48,770 nt of DNA from Myxococcales bacterium (GCA_022561775.1 JADFQO010000020.1:1-48770), one strand, 5' to 3'. Shown: positions 17,049 to 26,127, counted from the first letter of the stretch. Notes: generated by a model from the letters alone, not told the origin. Program-made: numbers and translations.

Positions 17049-17683
17049 CAGATTTTCGTCCTCAAAGCGCGATCCTCCAGGCTGTTTCGATCTTCGGCGT
17101 CGAGCCGTTCCATTTCACGGTAGGCCCGAACGAAGCGCTGGGCGAGCGTTGCGGTGCTGCCGATCAGCAGAATCCACAGCGCCGGCACGACGAAGCCCAG
17201 GATCGCTCCCGCGGCCAACAGTCCGACGCGCTCGCCGCGCTCGAATAAACCGACGTTGATACCGGCGGGTACGAAAAGTTTCGCACAGGCCGCCGAATAG
17301 GAGACGAGAACCGTCGCGGTCAGCGCTGAACCGGTGAGCAGCACGGTGCCCGGCTCTCCGATTCGCGCGAAGTAGATCGACAGACCCACCAGGACCACCA
17401 CATCGGCGAGCCGATCGAGCGTCGAGTCGAGGAAGGCGCCGAAGCGCGTCGAGATTCCCCGGTGTCGCGCGACCACGCCGTCGACGAGATCGAAGAAGCC
17501 GCTAGCGAGCATGAGGATTCCGCCGCTGACGAGCCAGCCCGCCGCAAATGCAGCAGCTGCGGCGATTGAGCCGATGGCTCCAATCACCGTTAGCAGGTTG
17601 GGGTTCAGCGGGCGGGCGAAGAGGAACGGAAAGGCCGTGTGGATCCATCCGTCGAGTCGATCTCCCAACTGCTGCTTGATCAT
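17048..17683 (-). CDS. CDP-alcohol phosphatidyltransferase family membrane protein
   Basis: 211 residues, about five membrane segments. The family signature D(x)2DG(x)2AR(x)8G(x)3D(x)3D is complete at 65-90 (DLVDGVVARHRGISTRFGAFLDSTLD read with gaps). Such enzymes move a phosphatidyl group from CDP-diacylglycerol to an alcohol (glycerol phosphate, inositol phosphate, serine) at the inner membrane. The alcohol cannot be told from sequence; length and the N-terminal LNPNLLTVIG fit PgsA- or inositol-phosphate-type enzymes. PgpA at 31311-31796 would complete a phosphatidylglycerol route if this were PgsA. Confidence 0.88.
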   Translation of the reverse strand: MIKQQLGDRLDGWIHTAFPFLFARPLNPNLLTVIGAIGSIAAAAAFAAGWLVSGGILMLASGFFDLVDGVVARHRGISTRFGAFLDSTLDRLADVVVLVGLSIYFARIGEPGTVLLTGSALTATVLVSYSAACAKLFVPAGINVGLFERGERVGLLAAGAILGFVVPALWILLIGSTATLAQRFVRAYREMERLDAEDRNSLEDRALRTKI

Positions 17684-17702
17684 GGGCTAGGGCCCTATCG
17701 GG

Positions 17703-17918
17703 TTAGGCCGTATCGAGTCCAGTGGAAATCTGGGGGTCCGCTTCGGCTGGCGTTGCGTCGCTCTCACCCGGGTCGGGCTCGGCTTCTTCTTCTGCAATTT
17801 TCCCGCTGGCATCCGGCAGCCCCTCGGTCTTCCGGGCCAGATCTGCCCTGGACATCCAGCCCTTTCGCCCTGCGAGGCGCCGGTCCATTCGCAACTTTTC
17901 GAGCGATCGCTTGTTCAT
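17703..17918 (-). CDS. Small conserved-looking protein of unknown function
   Basis: 71 residues from ATG at 17918. The first 40 are basic (MNKRSLEKLRMDRRLAGRKG), followed by WMSRADLARKTEGLPDASGKI. The remainder is an acidic tail (EEEAEPDPGESDATPAEADP). No signal peptide, membrane segment or known domain is seen. A longer frame to 18011 is less likely since it would cross the bamD promoter and start region. It heads the minus-strand block leading into the phosphatidyltransferase, 19 bases on, and is divergent from bamD. Confidence 0.6.
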   Translation of the reverse strand: MNKRSLEKLRMDRRLAGRKGWMSRADLARKTEGLPDASGKIAEEEAEPDPGESDATPAEADPQISTGLDTA

Positions 17919-17980
17919 CGATGTCTTCCTCACGTCGGTATAATGGGTGCGATACGGTAGCAAACTGACAGGGGGAACCC

Positions 17981-18763
17981 TTGCACGACCGTTTGACTCT
18001 CCTCGCCGCAATCGCCCTGGTGGTCACCACGGGCTGCTCGTCTCCCCCGCCCGCATTCGACGATGTGCCGCCGGCCGAGGAATTGTACGAAGAAGCACTT
18101 GATATTCTCGAGGGCCAGAGGTGGCTCTTCTTCCGCACCACCGACTACGTCCGGGCCATCGAGAAGCTCCAGTCGATCATCGACAATTATCCCTACAGTA
18201 CCGTCGCCGTGCTTGCAGAACTCAAGATCGCCGACGCCTATTTCGACGATCGTCGATACGATGAGGCGCTTTCCTACTACCGGGATTTCGCGGATCTCCA
18301 CCCCCAGCACGAGAAGGTTCCCCATACGATTCTTCGCTCGGCGCTCTGCCGAGAGCGGCAGATGCACTCCGCCAACCGCGACCAGACCGCGACCCGCGAC
18401 GCGCTGCTCCACCTCGACCGCCTGCTCGCTAAGTACCCGCATTCGCCCGAGGCTCGAGAAGGCGAGATCCTGTGGCGAGATCTTCGCACTCACCTCGCCA
18501 ACAACGTCACCGAGATCGCCGAGTTCTATCTGAAGAGAGAGGAATACGAGAGCGCCGCAGAGCGCTATCGGTCGCTGCTGAACGAATATCCGGGCCTCGG
18601 CCTGGACGCCGAGGCGCTCTACAATCTAGGCGTCTGTTACCTGGAGATGCGCCGCACCGAAGAGGCCGAGCGGATCTTCCAGTCGATCGTCCAGAACTAT
18701 CGGGATAGCGAGCACGCCGCGGCGGCGGCGGAGCGGATTGCAGAGGGGCCGAAGAGCAACTAG
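17981..18763 (+). CDS. bamD: Outer membrane assembly lipoprotein BamD
   Basis: 260 residues. A lipoprotein signal ends in the lipobox VVTTGC (Cys19), so the mature protein is lipid-anchored in the outer membrane, facing the periplasm. Tetratricopeptide-like repeats follow (EELYEEALDILEGQRW, YVRAIEKLQSIIDNYPYS, YDEALSYYRDFADLHP), the BamD/YfiO pattern that holds BamA and BamC. The C-terminal third has two further TPR-like repeats (YESAAERYRSLLNEYP; LYNLGVCYLEM). The start is TTG at 17981 with GGGGGAA upstream. It indicates a diderm organism. Confidence 0.87.
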   Translation: MHDRLTLLAAIALVVTTGCSSPPPAFDDVPPAEELYEEALDILEGQRWLFFRTTDYVRAIEKLQSIIDNYPYSTVAVLAELKIADAYFDDRRYDEALSYYRDFADLHPQHEKVPHTILRSALCRERQMHSANRDQTATRDALLHLDRLLAKYPHSPEAREGEILWRDLRTHLANNVTEIAEFYLKREEYESAAERYRSLLNEYPGLGLDAEALYNLGVCYLEMRRTEEAERIFQSIVQNYRDSEHAAAAAERIAEGPKSN

Positions 18764-18773
18764 GGGGCAATGG

Positions 18774-19490
18774 ATGCGCCAGGCTGGACCGTTGACGCCT
18801 GCCGAGCGTCGGGACTACGAGCTTGGACGGCGCTGCTTCGAGCGCGGGGATGCCGAGACTTCGCTGCCCCACCTCACTCGCCTGATTCAAACGCGAAATT
18901 TTGCAGATGTCCATTACATGATTGGCATCCTGTACAACCGCGAGGGCGATTTCAGTGCGGCGGGCCATTCGCTTCGCGAAGCGCTGAAGATCAATCCCTC
19001 CTACACGGAGGCCCTGCTCGCCCTCGCCAACGTCTACGAGGGCCAGGGTGACTTCGAGCGCTCCCGCGAGATCGCGGAGCGCGCGGGAAGCGTGGCGCGC
19101 TCCGCGAATGATGTGCTCGACGCGACCACCCGCGGCAAGCTCGCCAACCTCCAGGCCGCTCTCGGAGACGCCTACTGCGAAGTGGGTGAACTGCGCGAGG
19201 CCATCGAGGCCTACCGCAAGGCGCTCGACCGCTGCCCGAACTTCCCCGACATCCGAAATCGCCTCGGCATCGCGCTGCGCGACGCCGGACTCCCGGATCG
19301 CGCGCTCGCGGAGTTTCGCCGCGTGCTGCGCAGCCACCCCGGATTTTGCAATGCGGCAGTGCAACTCGGTGTAACCCTCTATTCGCTGGGCCGTGCCGAA
19401 GAGGCCACGCACGAGTGGGAAGCCGTGCTCTCCGAGCATCCCGAGCGCGAAGACGCGCGGATGTATTTGAGGATGATCGGTCAGTACTAG
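18774..19490 (+). CDS. Tetratricopeptide-repeat protein
   Basis: 238 residues made of about five TPR units (DYELGRRCFERGDAETSLPHL, VHYMIGILYNREGDFSAAGHSL, ALLALANVYEGQGDFERSREI, ALGDAYCEVGELREAIEAYRKAL, IRNRLGIALRDAGLPDRALAEF). TPRs bind partner proteins; no signal peptide or catalytic domain is seen. ATG at 18774 has GGGGG just upstream and lies 10 bases after the bamD stop, so the two are one transcript. A role in envelope assembly is inferred only from position. Its TAG stop codon is part of repeat family A. Confidence 0.85.
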   Translation: MRQAGPLTPAERRDYELGRRCFERGDAETSLPHLTRLIQTRNFADVHYMIGILYNREGDFSAAGHSLREALKINPSYTEALLALANVYEGQGDFERSREIAERAGSVARSANDVLDATTRGKLANLQAALGDAYCEVGELREAIEAYRKALDRCPNFPDIRNRLGIALRDAGLPDRALAEFRRVLRSHPGFCNAAVQLGVTLYSLGRAEEATHEWEAVLSEHPEREDARMYLRMIGQY

Positions 19491-19800
19491 CCCGCGCAGT
19501 TCCATGGCTGGTTTCGCGCTACGCACCACTAGCGGGGGCCCAGGGGCCTGGCTGGTTCTGCGGACAGGCTTCTGCTTCGAACTCATTGGCGGGCACACGT
19601 GGCGGGGGCCCAGTTGGCCGGGTCGTTTCAGGAAGGAAGGTTTTCGTGTGCGGTGCTGCTGCTAGGCGGGGGCCCAGTTGGCCGGGTCGTTTCAGGAAGG
19701 AAGGTTTTCGTGTGCGGTGCTGCTGCTAGGCGGGGGCCCAGTTGGCCTGGCTGTTTATGGAAGGGGCGTTTTCTGGTGCGAGGGCTCTACTTGGCGGGGG
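19488..19800 (+). repeat. Family A repeat array after the TPR gene
   Basis: The array begins with the TAG stop of the TPR gene. Positions 19489-19515 are identical over 27 bases to the sequence from the pilT stop onward (26462-26436, minus strand). The core GGCGGGGGCCCAG, or near it, recurs at about 19531, 19601, 19665 and 19729. Units 19601-19664 and 19665-19728 are exact 64-bp copies and a diverged third follows. The stretch 19535-19600 aligns with the 71-bp units of the pilT array (shared GAACTCA and ACAC.TGGCG). No gene is seen. It also fills the gap before the convergent channel gene. Confidence 0.85.
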
Positions 19801-19801
19801 G

Positions 19802-20656
19802 TTAGTCTTCTTTAATGGGGACTTCCAGCGGGGCGGCGCATTGGTTGCAGTAGATGGCGTCTCGGTCGTGGCCTTCGCTCAGGCAGCCGGGGCAGGAGCG
19901 CGTCGTGATCTTTCTCGACGCAGCGGCGGATTCGACGATCTCGGCGGTGACGATGCCCGTCGGCACCGCGATGATGCTGTAACCCAGGATCATCACGATC
20001 GAGGCGAGCACCTTGCCGGAAACCGTGACCGGCGCCATGTCTCCGTAGCCCACGGTGGTCATCGTCACGATCGACCAGTAGATCGCGGCGGGGATGCTCG
20101 TGAAGCCGTTTTCCTCGCCTTCGATCAGGTACATCGCCGCGCCGAGAATCGTGACCACGATCGCGATCGTTCCGAGGAACACCGTGATCTTGTGGCGGGT
20201 GGCCGACAGCGCGTTTTGCAAGGCGCTGGCCTCACCGAGAAATTGCCCGAGCTTGAATACCCGGAAGATTCTCAAAAGCCTTAGGCCGCGGATGACGGCC
20301 ATGGATTGCGCGCCCGGGAACAACAGGCTCAGATACGTGGGGAGAATCGCGAGCAGATCGACGACGCCGAAGAAGCTTCGCGCGTAGCGGAGCGGGCGCG
20401 GCGAGCAGATCAGCCGCAGCGCGTATTCCACGCTGAATAGCAGCGTGAACACCCACTCCGCGATGCCGAGTGCCCGACCGTGTTGGCTTTGATACGCGTT
20501 CACGCTGTCGAGCGTGACCGCGAGGACGCTCAGACAGATCGCCACCAGCAGGCCGACGTCGAAGGCCTTGCCGGCGGGCGTATCCGCTTCGAAGATGATG
20601 ACGCGGAGCTTCTCGCGCCACGGCGAAAGCGCTGGATTTTCGAGCGGGCTGGCCAT
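19802..20656 (-). CDS. Kv-type voltage-gated potassium channel with C-terminal zinc-ribbon-like tail
   Basis: 284 residues. Six membrane segments are visible: four making a voltage sensor, with Arg-rich S4 RGLRLLRIFRVFKL (123-136), then two pore segments flanking the K+ filter TTVGYGD (200-206). After the last segment the C-terminus carries CPGC and CNQC (Cys255, 258, 270, 273), a zinc-ribbon-like arrangement unusual for short bacterial Kv channels. ATG at 20656 is preferred over a TTG at 20665. It acts in the inner membrane, probably in K+ homeostasis. Its 3' end meets the family A array. Confidence 0.9.
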   Translation of the reverse strand: MASPLENPALSPWREKLRVIIFEADTPAGKAFDVGLLVAICLSVLAVTLDSVNAYQSQHGRALGIAEWVFTLLFSVEYALRLICSPRPLRYARSFFGVVDLLAILPTYLSLLFPGAQSMAVIRGLRLLRIFRVFKLGQFLGEASALQNALSATRHKITVFLGTIAIVVTILGAAMYLIEGEENGFTSIPAAIYWSIVTMTTVGYGDMAPVTVSGKVLASIVMILGYSIIAVPTGIVTAEIVESAAASRKITTRSCPGCLSEGHDRDAIYCNQCAAPLEVPIKED

Positions 20657-20706
20657 CGCCCCCAATCCTATGATCCTCCAGCCGCTCCGCCAACAGCGCT
20701 CCCCGC

Positions 20707-21243
20707 ATGGGCTACACTGGCTCCGCCTTGGCGGGGTTCGAATCCGTTGACATCATCGTGGGCACCATCATCGGGATCGCGTGTCTGCGCGGCTTCTTGC
20801 TGGGTCTGATCCGGGAGGCGTTCTCGCTCGCCTCGCTCGGGGCCGCCTATATGGCGGTTCGGGCCTTCGTGGGCCCCGTCGCCGAGTGGGTCGGCGAAAT
20901 CGGCGATGGCCGGATCAGCGAGGCGCTCGCGCCCTGGCTGGCCGGCGCACTCCTGGTGCTCGTGACGATCGGGCTGGTGACGAGCATCGGGCGAATCGTC
21001 CGACGGGGCGCTCGAGCGGTCGGGCTCGGATTCGTGGACCGGGTGGGCGGCGGGATGCTCGGAGCGACCGAAGGCGTGCTCGTGGTCGTCGTACTCATCA
21101 TGCTGGTCGGAGACCGGATCGGTCGCGATCACCCCGCGATTGCAGATACCCGGACGCTGGTCGTGCTGGAGCACATGGAATCGTTGGCCCGCGTAGCGCC
21201 TCCCGCGGAAATCGACGTGGCGAGTCCGCCGAAGTCGCACTGA
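20707..21243 (+). CDS. cvpA: CvpA family membrane protein
   Basis: 178 residues with about four membrane helices. The start VDIIVGTIIGIACLRGFLLGLIREAFSL is the CvpA signature, and a charged loop with RRGARAVGLGFVDRVGGGMLGATEG precedes the last helix, as in the family. CvpA was named for colicin V production. In several bacteria it supports envelope integrity and resistance to bile or extracellular stress, but its mechanism is unknown. It stands alone, divergent from the channel and convergent with ispG (17 bases). Confidence 0.87.
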   Translation: MGYTGSALAGFESVDIIVGTIIGIACLRGFLLGLIREAFSLASLGAAYMAVRAFVGPVAEWVGEIGDGRISEALAPWLAGALLVLVTIGLVTSIGRIVRRGARAVGLGFVDRVGGGMLGATEGVLVVVVLIMLVGDRIGRDHPAIADTRTLVVLEHMESLARVAPPAEIDVASPPKSH

Positions 21244-21260
21244 TAGCGCCGCGCGATCCT

Positions 21261-23279
21261 TCAGGCGGGGTCGACCCAGCGGCCGTGTTCTCGGATCAGC
21301 TCCACGAGTCGATCGTCGGCCGTCGTGTCCGGAACGTTGCGCACGACGAGGTCCTTTCCGACGTAGAGGTTGACCCGGCCGGGTCCCGAGCCCACGTATC
21401 CGAAGTCGGCGTCGGCCATTTCACCCGGTCCGTTCACGATGCATCCCATGATCGCGATCTTGGCTCCCACGAGGTGCCCCGTGCGCGCCTTGATGCGCTC
21501 GGTCGTCTCGACGAGGTCGAAGAGCGTCCGGCCGCAGGAGGGACAGGAGATGAACTCGGTGCGGGAAGTTCGCAGCCGGGCCCCTTGGAGGATGCGGTAG
21601 GCGAGATCGACGGCCCGCGCGGGTTCTCCGAAGCCATCGAACGCGACGGCGTCCCCGATGCCATCACACAGCGATGCGCCGAGCACGTGGGCCGCCCGAA
21701 GCACCGCGGTCTCATCGGAGTCATCCGCGCGGCGTTGATGTCGGAGCACGATCGGCACGTCTGATGCACCTCGCGCTTCGAGGCGTGCAGCGACGAGACG
21801 AGTGGCGTGCACCGGAAGGTCCGACTCGACCGACACGAGGATTTCATCGAGCCCGGCTCGCGCGCTGGCTTCGAGCGCGCGGTCGACCTGGTCGGGAATC
21901 TCCGCGAGTTCAGCGTGGAGGTTCCACTCGAGCGGAATGTGGGATGCCGCGCAACGCGTCGCCGCGGCGTCGAGCAGCGCGTGGTCACACGCCGCGTCCG
22001 TGCGGACCACCACGCGCGCGACACAGGGTGGCCACTGCGCGGTATTGTCTGGCCCGACGCGAACCGTCAGCGGAATCGACATTCCCGCATCGGTGGCCGC
22101 GTCTGAAAAGGCCTGTAGGGAACCGACGGTGTTCGGGTCGGAAACGTGCACCGCCAGACCTTCACACGCAAGGTCCGGGAATTTCTTGAGGCTGCGGACG
22201 AGCGCTTCGGCGGTTCGCTTCGGATCCGACGGTACCGCGCCGAGATCGATCTCGACGCGAACCGGATGACTGCCCCCGATTTCGGCATCGGGTGGTCCCA
22301 CACTCCGGGTCACGCGCCGGCTGTGCGCGTAGGGGTCCGCGGTGAAGGGCGCTCCGGGATCGCCGACTTTCGCCGCGACGTCCCAGGCCTCGGAGCAGAG
22401 CGTTGCGATCGCCGAGGCGACCGGAACTTCTGCCTCCGGGGGCTCGGTGAGCGAAACGCGAATCGTATCTCCGATTCCGTCGACCAGCAGGGCGCCGATT
22501 CCGATCGCACTCTTGATGCGGCCGTCCTCGCCGTCGCCCGCCTCGGTGACGCCCACGTGAAACGGATAGCTCGGCTCGCCCAGCGCGCGCTCTGCGAGCC
22601 GCGTCGCCAGCAGCCGGTACGCCTGGATGGCGACCTGCGTATTGCTCGACTTCATGCTGAAGACGACGTCGCGGAACCCTTCGCTCTCACAGACGTCGAG
22701 AAATTCGAGCGCGCTCTCCACCATCCCGGCCGGCGTGTCTCCGAAGCGATTCATGATCCGGTCGGAAAGCGATCCGTGATTCGTACCGATCCGCATCGCG
22801 CGGCCGAGTTCCTTGCAGCGTCGGACGAGCGGTCGAAACTTTTTGGAGACGCGCTCGATCTCTTCCGAGTAAGCGGTGTCGGTGTACTCGCGCACCGCGA
22901 ATTTCTTCTTGTCTGCAAAGTTCCCGGGATTGATCCGGATCTTTTCGACGTACTGGGCCGCAACCATCGCGGCATTCGGGGTGAAATGAATGTCGGCAAC
23001 CAGGGGAACGCGAATCTTTCGCCGGTCGAGTTCCTTGCGAATGGCGGCGAGGTTCTCGGCGTCGGTCAGCGATGGCGCGGTGATGCGAACGATCTCGCAG
23101 CCGGAGGCGACCAGGAGTTCGGTCTGATCGGCGGTCGCCTGGGTGTCCCGGGTGTCGGTGGTCGTCATCGACTGGATCCGGATCGGATTCGAGCCGCCGA
23201 TGCCCACTTCGCCCACGCGCACCTCGCGGGTGCGACGCCGATGGGGGGCAAACGGGTCTGCAATATAGGACTGTGCCAC
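21261..23279 (-). CDS. ispG: 4-hydroxy-3-methylbut-2-enyl diphosphate synthase, long three-domain form
   Basis: 672 residues, against about 370 in the common bacterial form. IspG converts MEcPP to HMBPP with a 4Fe-4S cluster. The N-terminal TIM barrel (NPIRIQSMTTTDTRDTQATADQ; RINPGNFADKKKF; IGTNHGSLSDRIM) is followed by an inserted second domain of about 270 residues. The cluster domain then has CPSCGRTLFDL, GCIVNGPGE and the bridging Glu. This A-insert-B layout is known from plants, Chlamydiae and Bacteroidetes. The start is GTG at 23279, with GGGAG six bases before it, one base after the alaS stop; a TTG at 23294 is possible. Confidence 0.95.
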   Translation of the reverse strand: MAQSYIADPFAPHRRRTREVRVGEVGIGGSNPIRIQSMTTTDTRDTQATADQTELLVASGCEIVRITAPSLTDAENLAAIRKELDRRKIRVPLVADIHFTPNAAMVAAQYVEKIRINPGNFADKKKFAVREYTDTAYSEEIERVSKKFRPLVRRCKELGRAMRIGTNHGSLSDRIMNRFGDTPAGMVESALEFLDVCESEGFRDVVFSMKSSNTQVAIQAYRLLATRLAERALGEPSYPFHVGVTEAGDGEDGRIKSAIGIGALLVDGIGDTIRVSLTEPPEAEVPVASAIATLCSEAWDVAAKVGDPGAPFTADPYAHSRRVTRSVGPPDAEIGGSHPVRVEIDLGAVPSDPKRTAEALVRSLKKFPDLACEGLAVHVSDPNTVGSLQAFSDAATDAGMSIPLTVRVGPDNTAQWPPCVARVVVRTDAACDHALLDAAATRCAASHIPLEWNLHAELAEIPDQVDRALEASARAGLDEILVSVESDLPVHATRLVAARLEARGASDVPIVLRHQRRADDSDETAVLRAAHVLGASLCDGIGDAVAFDGFGEPARAVDLAYRILQGARLRTSRTEFISCPSCGRTLFDLVETTERIKARTGHLVGAKIAIMGCIVNGPGEMADADFGYVGSGPGRVNLYVGKDLVVRNVPDTTADDRLVELIREHGRWVDPA

Positions 23280-23280
23280 T

Positions 23281-25920
23281 TCAGCTCCCTGCAATCAGCG
23301 CGTCGAGCCGCTCGAAGGCGTCGTCGATCTTGCTCGGATCGCTACCGCCCGCCTGGGCGAAGCCCCGTCTTCCGCCGCCCTTGCCACCGACCACGGTAGC
23401 GATCTCGCGGATCAAGTCGCCGGCTTGGTAGCGGTCGGTGAGGTCCTTGGTGACGCCGAGTGCGAGGGATACCTGGCCGTTGGTCTCGGCGGCCAGCAGT
23501 ACGATCCCGCTTGTGAGTTGGCTTCGCAAGTCGTCCACCATTCCGCGCAGATCCTTGGCTGCCACGTCCGCCACCCGGGCGGTGACCACCCGCACGCCGG
23601 AGATCTCCTTGGCGTCTCGGGTGAGGTCCTTGGAGGCCTCGCCGCGCTGGGCCGATCGGAGCCGCTCGATCTCTTGCTCCGCGCTTCGGCGGTCTTCGAG
23701 AAGTTTCTCGATCCGGGCGGGAACCTCCGCGGCCGATACCCGCAGCAACTCCGATGCACTCCTGAGTACCCTTTCCTGGCTGCGGAGGTGGCTCAGCGCG
23801 CCGAGACCCGTGAGCGCCTCGATGCGCCGCACACCCGAGGCGATGCCCGACTCGGAGAGGATCTTGAGCAGGCCGATCTCTCCGGTCGCAGAAGCATGCG
23901 TGCCGCCGCAGAGTTCGGTCGAGAAGTCGCCGAACTGGACGACTCGCACGACGTCGCCGTATTTCTCGTCGAAGATCGCGACGGCTCCAGACCCGATGGC
24001 CTCGGGGTACGACATCTCGCGTACGCTGGCCGGTGCGTTTCGCTCGATCCAGCTGTTCGCGAGATCTTCGATGGCCTCGATCTGACTGTCCTCGAGCGGT
24101 GCGTCGTGGGTGAAGTCGAAGCGCAGGCGATCGGGGCCGACCAGCGAACCCTTCTGCAGGGCCTGGTTTCCGAGCACGGCGCGCAGCGCCGCGTGCAGCA
24201 GGTGGGTTCCGGAGTGGTTGCGAACCGTCGCCTCGCGAGCCTCGGCGTCCACGGTCAGCTCGGCTTCGTCGTCGATGTGAACGTTGCCCTCGGTGACCAC
24301 GCCGCGGTGAACCACGAGTTCCAGCGCCGGCCGCTGAGTGTCGCTGATTTCGACCGTCCCTCCGGACACGCGCAGCACGCCCCGATCGCCGACCTGCCCG
24401 CCGCTCTCGGCGTAGAAGGGGGTTTCGTCGACGATGATTTCCACCGCGTCACCGCGTACCGCGTCTCCTCGGCTCTCACCGTCCACCAACAGGGCGCGTA
24501 TCGTCGACGTACCGCTCAGCTCCGAATAGCCGCGAAAGCGAGTGCTGATGTCGGACGCGAGCTGCCCGTAGATTTCCGCGACGCGTTCGTCGCCGCTTCC
24601 CTTCCAGGCCGCGCGGGCTCGCTCTCGCTGGGCGGTCATCGCGGTGTTGAAGCCGACTTCGTCGATTTTCAGGTTCCGGCTGGACAGGATGTCCGCCGTC
24701 AGATCGACCGGAAACCCGAAGGTGTCGTAGAGCTTGAAGACCGCCTCGCCGGGCAGGGTCTTCGCGTCGCTTCTTTCGAGTTCAGCGATGTCTTCTTCCA
24801 GTCGCGCGAGTCCCCTCGAAAGCGTTTCGAGGAACCGCTCCTCTTCTCGCTGGATGCGGCTCGTGATGTAGTCGCGCCGCTCGCGAAGCTCCGGATAGAC
24901 GGAGGCCATCTCGTCGATCACCGCGTCGCCGACGCTGAACAAGAAGGGCCGCTCGACGCCGAGCAACACACCGTGGCGCGCGGCCCGGCGCAGCAGGCGG
25001 CGCAGCACGTAACCCCGCCCTTCGTTGCCGGGCAGGACGCCGTCGCCGATCAGGAAGACCAGGGCCCGCGCGTGGTCGGCGACCACGTTCATCGAGACGT
25101 CGTGTTCGGGGTTCTCCCCCCGCTTGATCTCGGCGATCTCCTGTATGCGATCCATGATCCCGCGAAAGAGATCGGTGTCGAAATTCGAGCGAACGCCCTG
25201 GAGGACGGACGCGAGGCGCTCGAGGCTCGAGCCCGTGTCGATGGAGGGCTTCGGCAGCGGTACCAGGTTTCCCGCGGCGTCGCGATCGAATTGCATGAAG
25301 ACGAGGTTCCAGATCTCGAGCCACCGACCGCAGTCGCAGGATGGATCGCAACGGGTGCTCTCGCAGGCGCTGTTTTCGCCGAAATCGATGTGGATCTCGG
25401 AGCAGGGCCCGCAGGGCCCGGTTTCGCCCATCGACCAGAAGTTCTCACTCTCATCGAGGCGAAAGACCTTTTCGGCCGGAAGCCCGATCTTCTCGCGCCA
25501 GAGATCGTGTGCTTCATCGTCTTCGCGAAAGACCGTGGCGACGATTCTGGAGGGGTCGATTTCAAACCGCTCGGTGAGCAACTCCCAGCTGTACTCGATG
25601 GCCTCGCGTTTGAAGTAATCGCCGAATGAAAAATTGCCGAGCATCTCGAAGAAGGTGTTATGGCGGGGCGTGTGCCCGACGTTTTCGAGATCGTTGTGCT
25701 TGCCCGATACGCGCAGGCACTTCTGGGAAGTCGCCGCCCGTAGATAGTCGCGCGTTTCCACTCCCAGGAAGGCGTTCTTGAACGGGATCATCCCCGCGTT
25801 GGTGAACAAGAGGGTCGGATCGCCCTCGGGAACCAGCGAAGCGCTCGCGACGATCTGATGTCCCTTCGTTTCGAAAAAGTGTAGAAACGTCTCTCGGATC
25901 TCGCTCGCACTCCGAGCCAT
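23281..25920 (-). CDS. alaS: Alanyl-tRNA synthetase
   Basis: 879 residues, full length. It charges tRNA-Ala and clears Ser and Gly mischarges. Class II aminoacylation motifs are at the N-terminus (FTNAGMIPFKNAFLG, HNDLENVGHTPRHNTFFEMLGNFSFGDYFK). The editing site has NHSGTHLLHAAL and the zinc site CGGTHA. The C-Ala domain ends in GKGGGRRGFAQAGG. Start ATG at 25920 has GGAGGAGCG before it. It is followed at once by ispG and preceded by the family A array. Confidence 0.98.
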   Translation of the reverse strand: MARSASEIRETFLHFFETKGHQIVASASLVPEGDPTLLFTNAGMIPFKNAFLGVETRDYLRAATSQKCLRVSGKHNDLENVGHTPRHNTFFEMLGNFSFGDYFKREAIEYSWELLTERFEIDPSRIVATVFREDDEAHDLWREKIGLPAEKVFRLDESENFWSMGETGPCGPCSEIHIDFGENSACESTRCDPSCDCGRWLEIWNLVFMQFDRDAAGNLVPLPKPSIDTGSSLERLASVLQGVRSNFDTDLFRGIMDRIQEIAEIKRGENPEHDVSMNVVADHARALVFLIGDGVLPGNEGRGYVLRRLLRRAARHGVLLGVERPFLFSVGDAVIDEMASVYPELRERRDYITSRIQREEERFLETLSRGLARLEEDIAELERSDAKTLPGEAVFKLYDTFGFPVDLTADILSSRNLKIDEVGFNTAMTAQRERARAAWKGSGDERVAEIYGQLASDISTRFRGYSELSGTSTIRALLVDGESRGDAVRGDAVEIIVDETPFYAESGGQVGDRGVLRVSGGTVEISDTQRPALELVVHRGVVTEGNVHIDDEAELTVDAEAREATVRNHSGTHLLHAALRAVLGNQALQKGSLVGPDRLRFDFTHDAPLEDSQIEAIEDLANSWIERNAPASVREMSYPEAIGSGAVAIFDEKYGDVVRVVQFGDFSTELCGGTHASATGEIGLLKILSESGIASGVRRIEALTGLGALSHLRSQERVLRSASELLRVSAAEVPARIEKLLEDRRSAEQEIERLRSAQRGEASKDLTRDAKEISGVRVVTARVADVAAKDLRGMVDDLRSQLTSGIVLLAAETNGQVSLALGVTKDLTDRYQAGDLIREIATVVGGKGGGRRGFAQAGGSDPSKIDDAFERLDALIAGS

Positions 25921-26127
25921 CGCTCCTCCAACCCACCGGGATCACGCGCGAATCCGACTATACCCGAGGCTCCGCTGCCCCGCAGATCCAGGGCGAGGAA
26001 CGTTGGCAGGCCCTTCGCCACTCGTACCCGTCAATGATTTCAGATTAGAAGCGCGCCCGCGCAACCAGCTAGACCGCCGAGCCCCGTTAGCAAAGCTGCT
26101 GCAAAAGAAAACAGTCCTTACTGAAGC

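Noticed and set aside
20735..20760. tRNA-like GGTTCGAATCC sequence
   Set aside because: It is inside cvpA and no acceptor stem or anticodon arm can be drawn around it.
23425..25629. Plus-strand open frame of 734 codons
   Set aside because: Antisense of alaS, whose frame has every synthetase motif. No ribosome binding site or similarity.
26020..26050. alaS promoter with TTGACG
   Set aside because: No acceptable -10 box lies 16-18 bases downstream.
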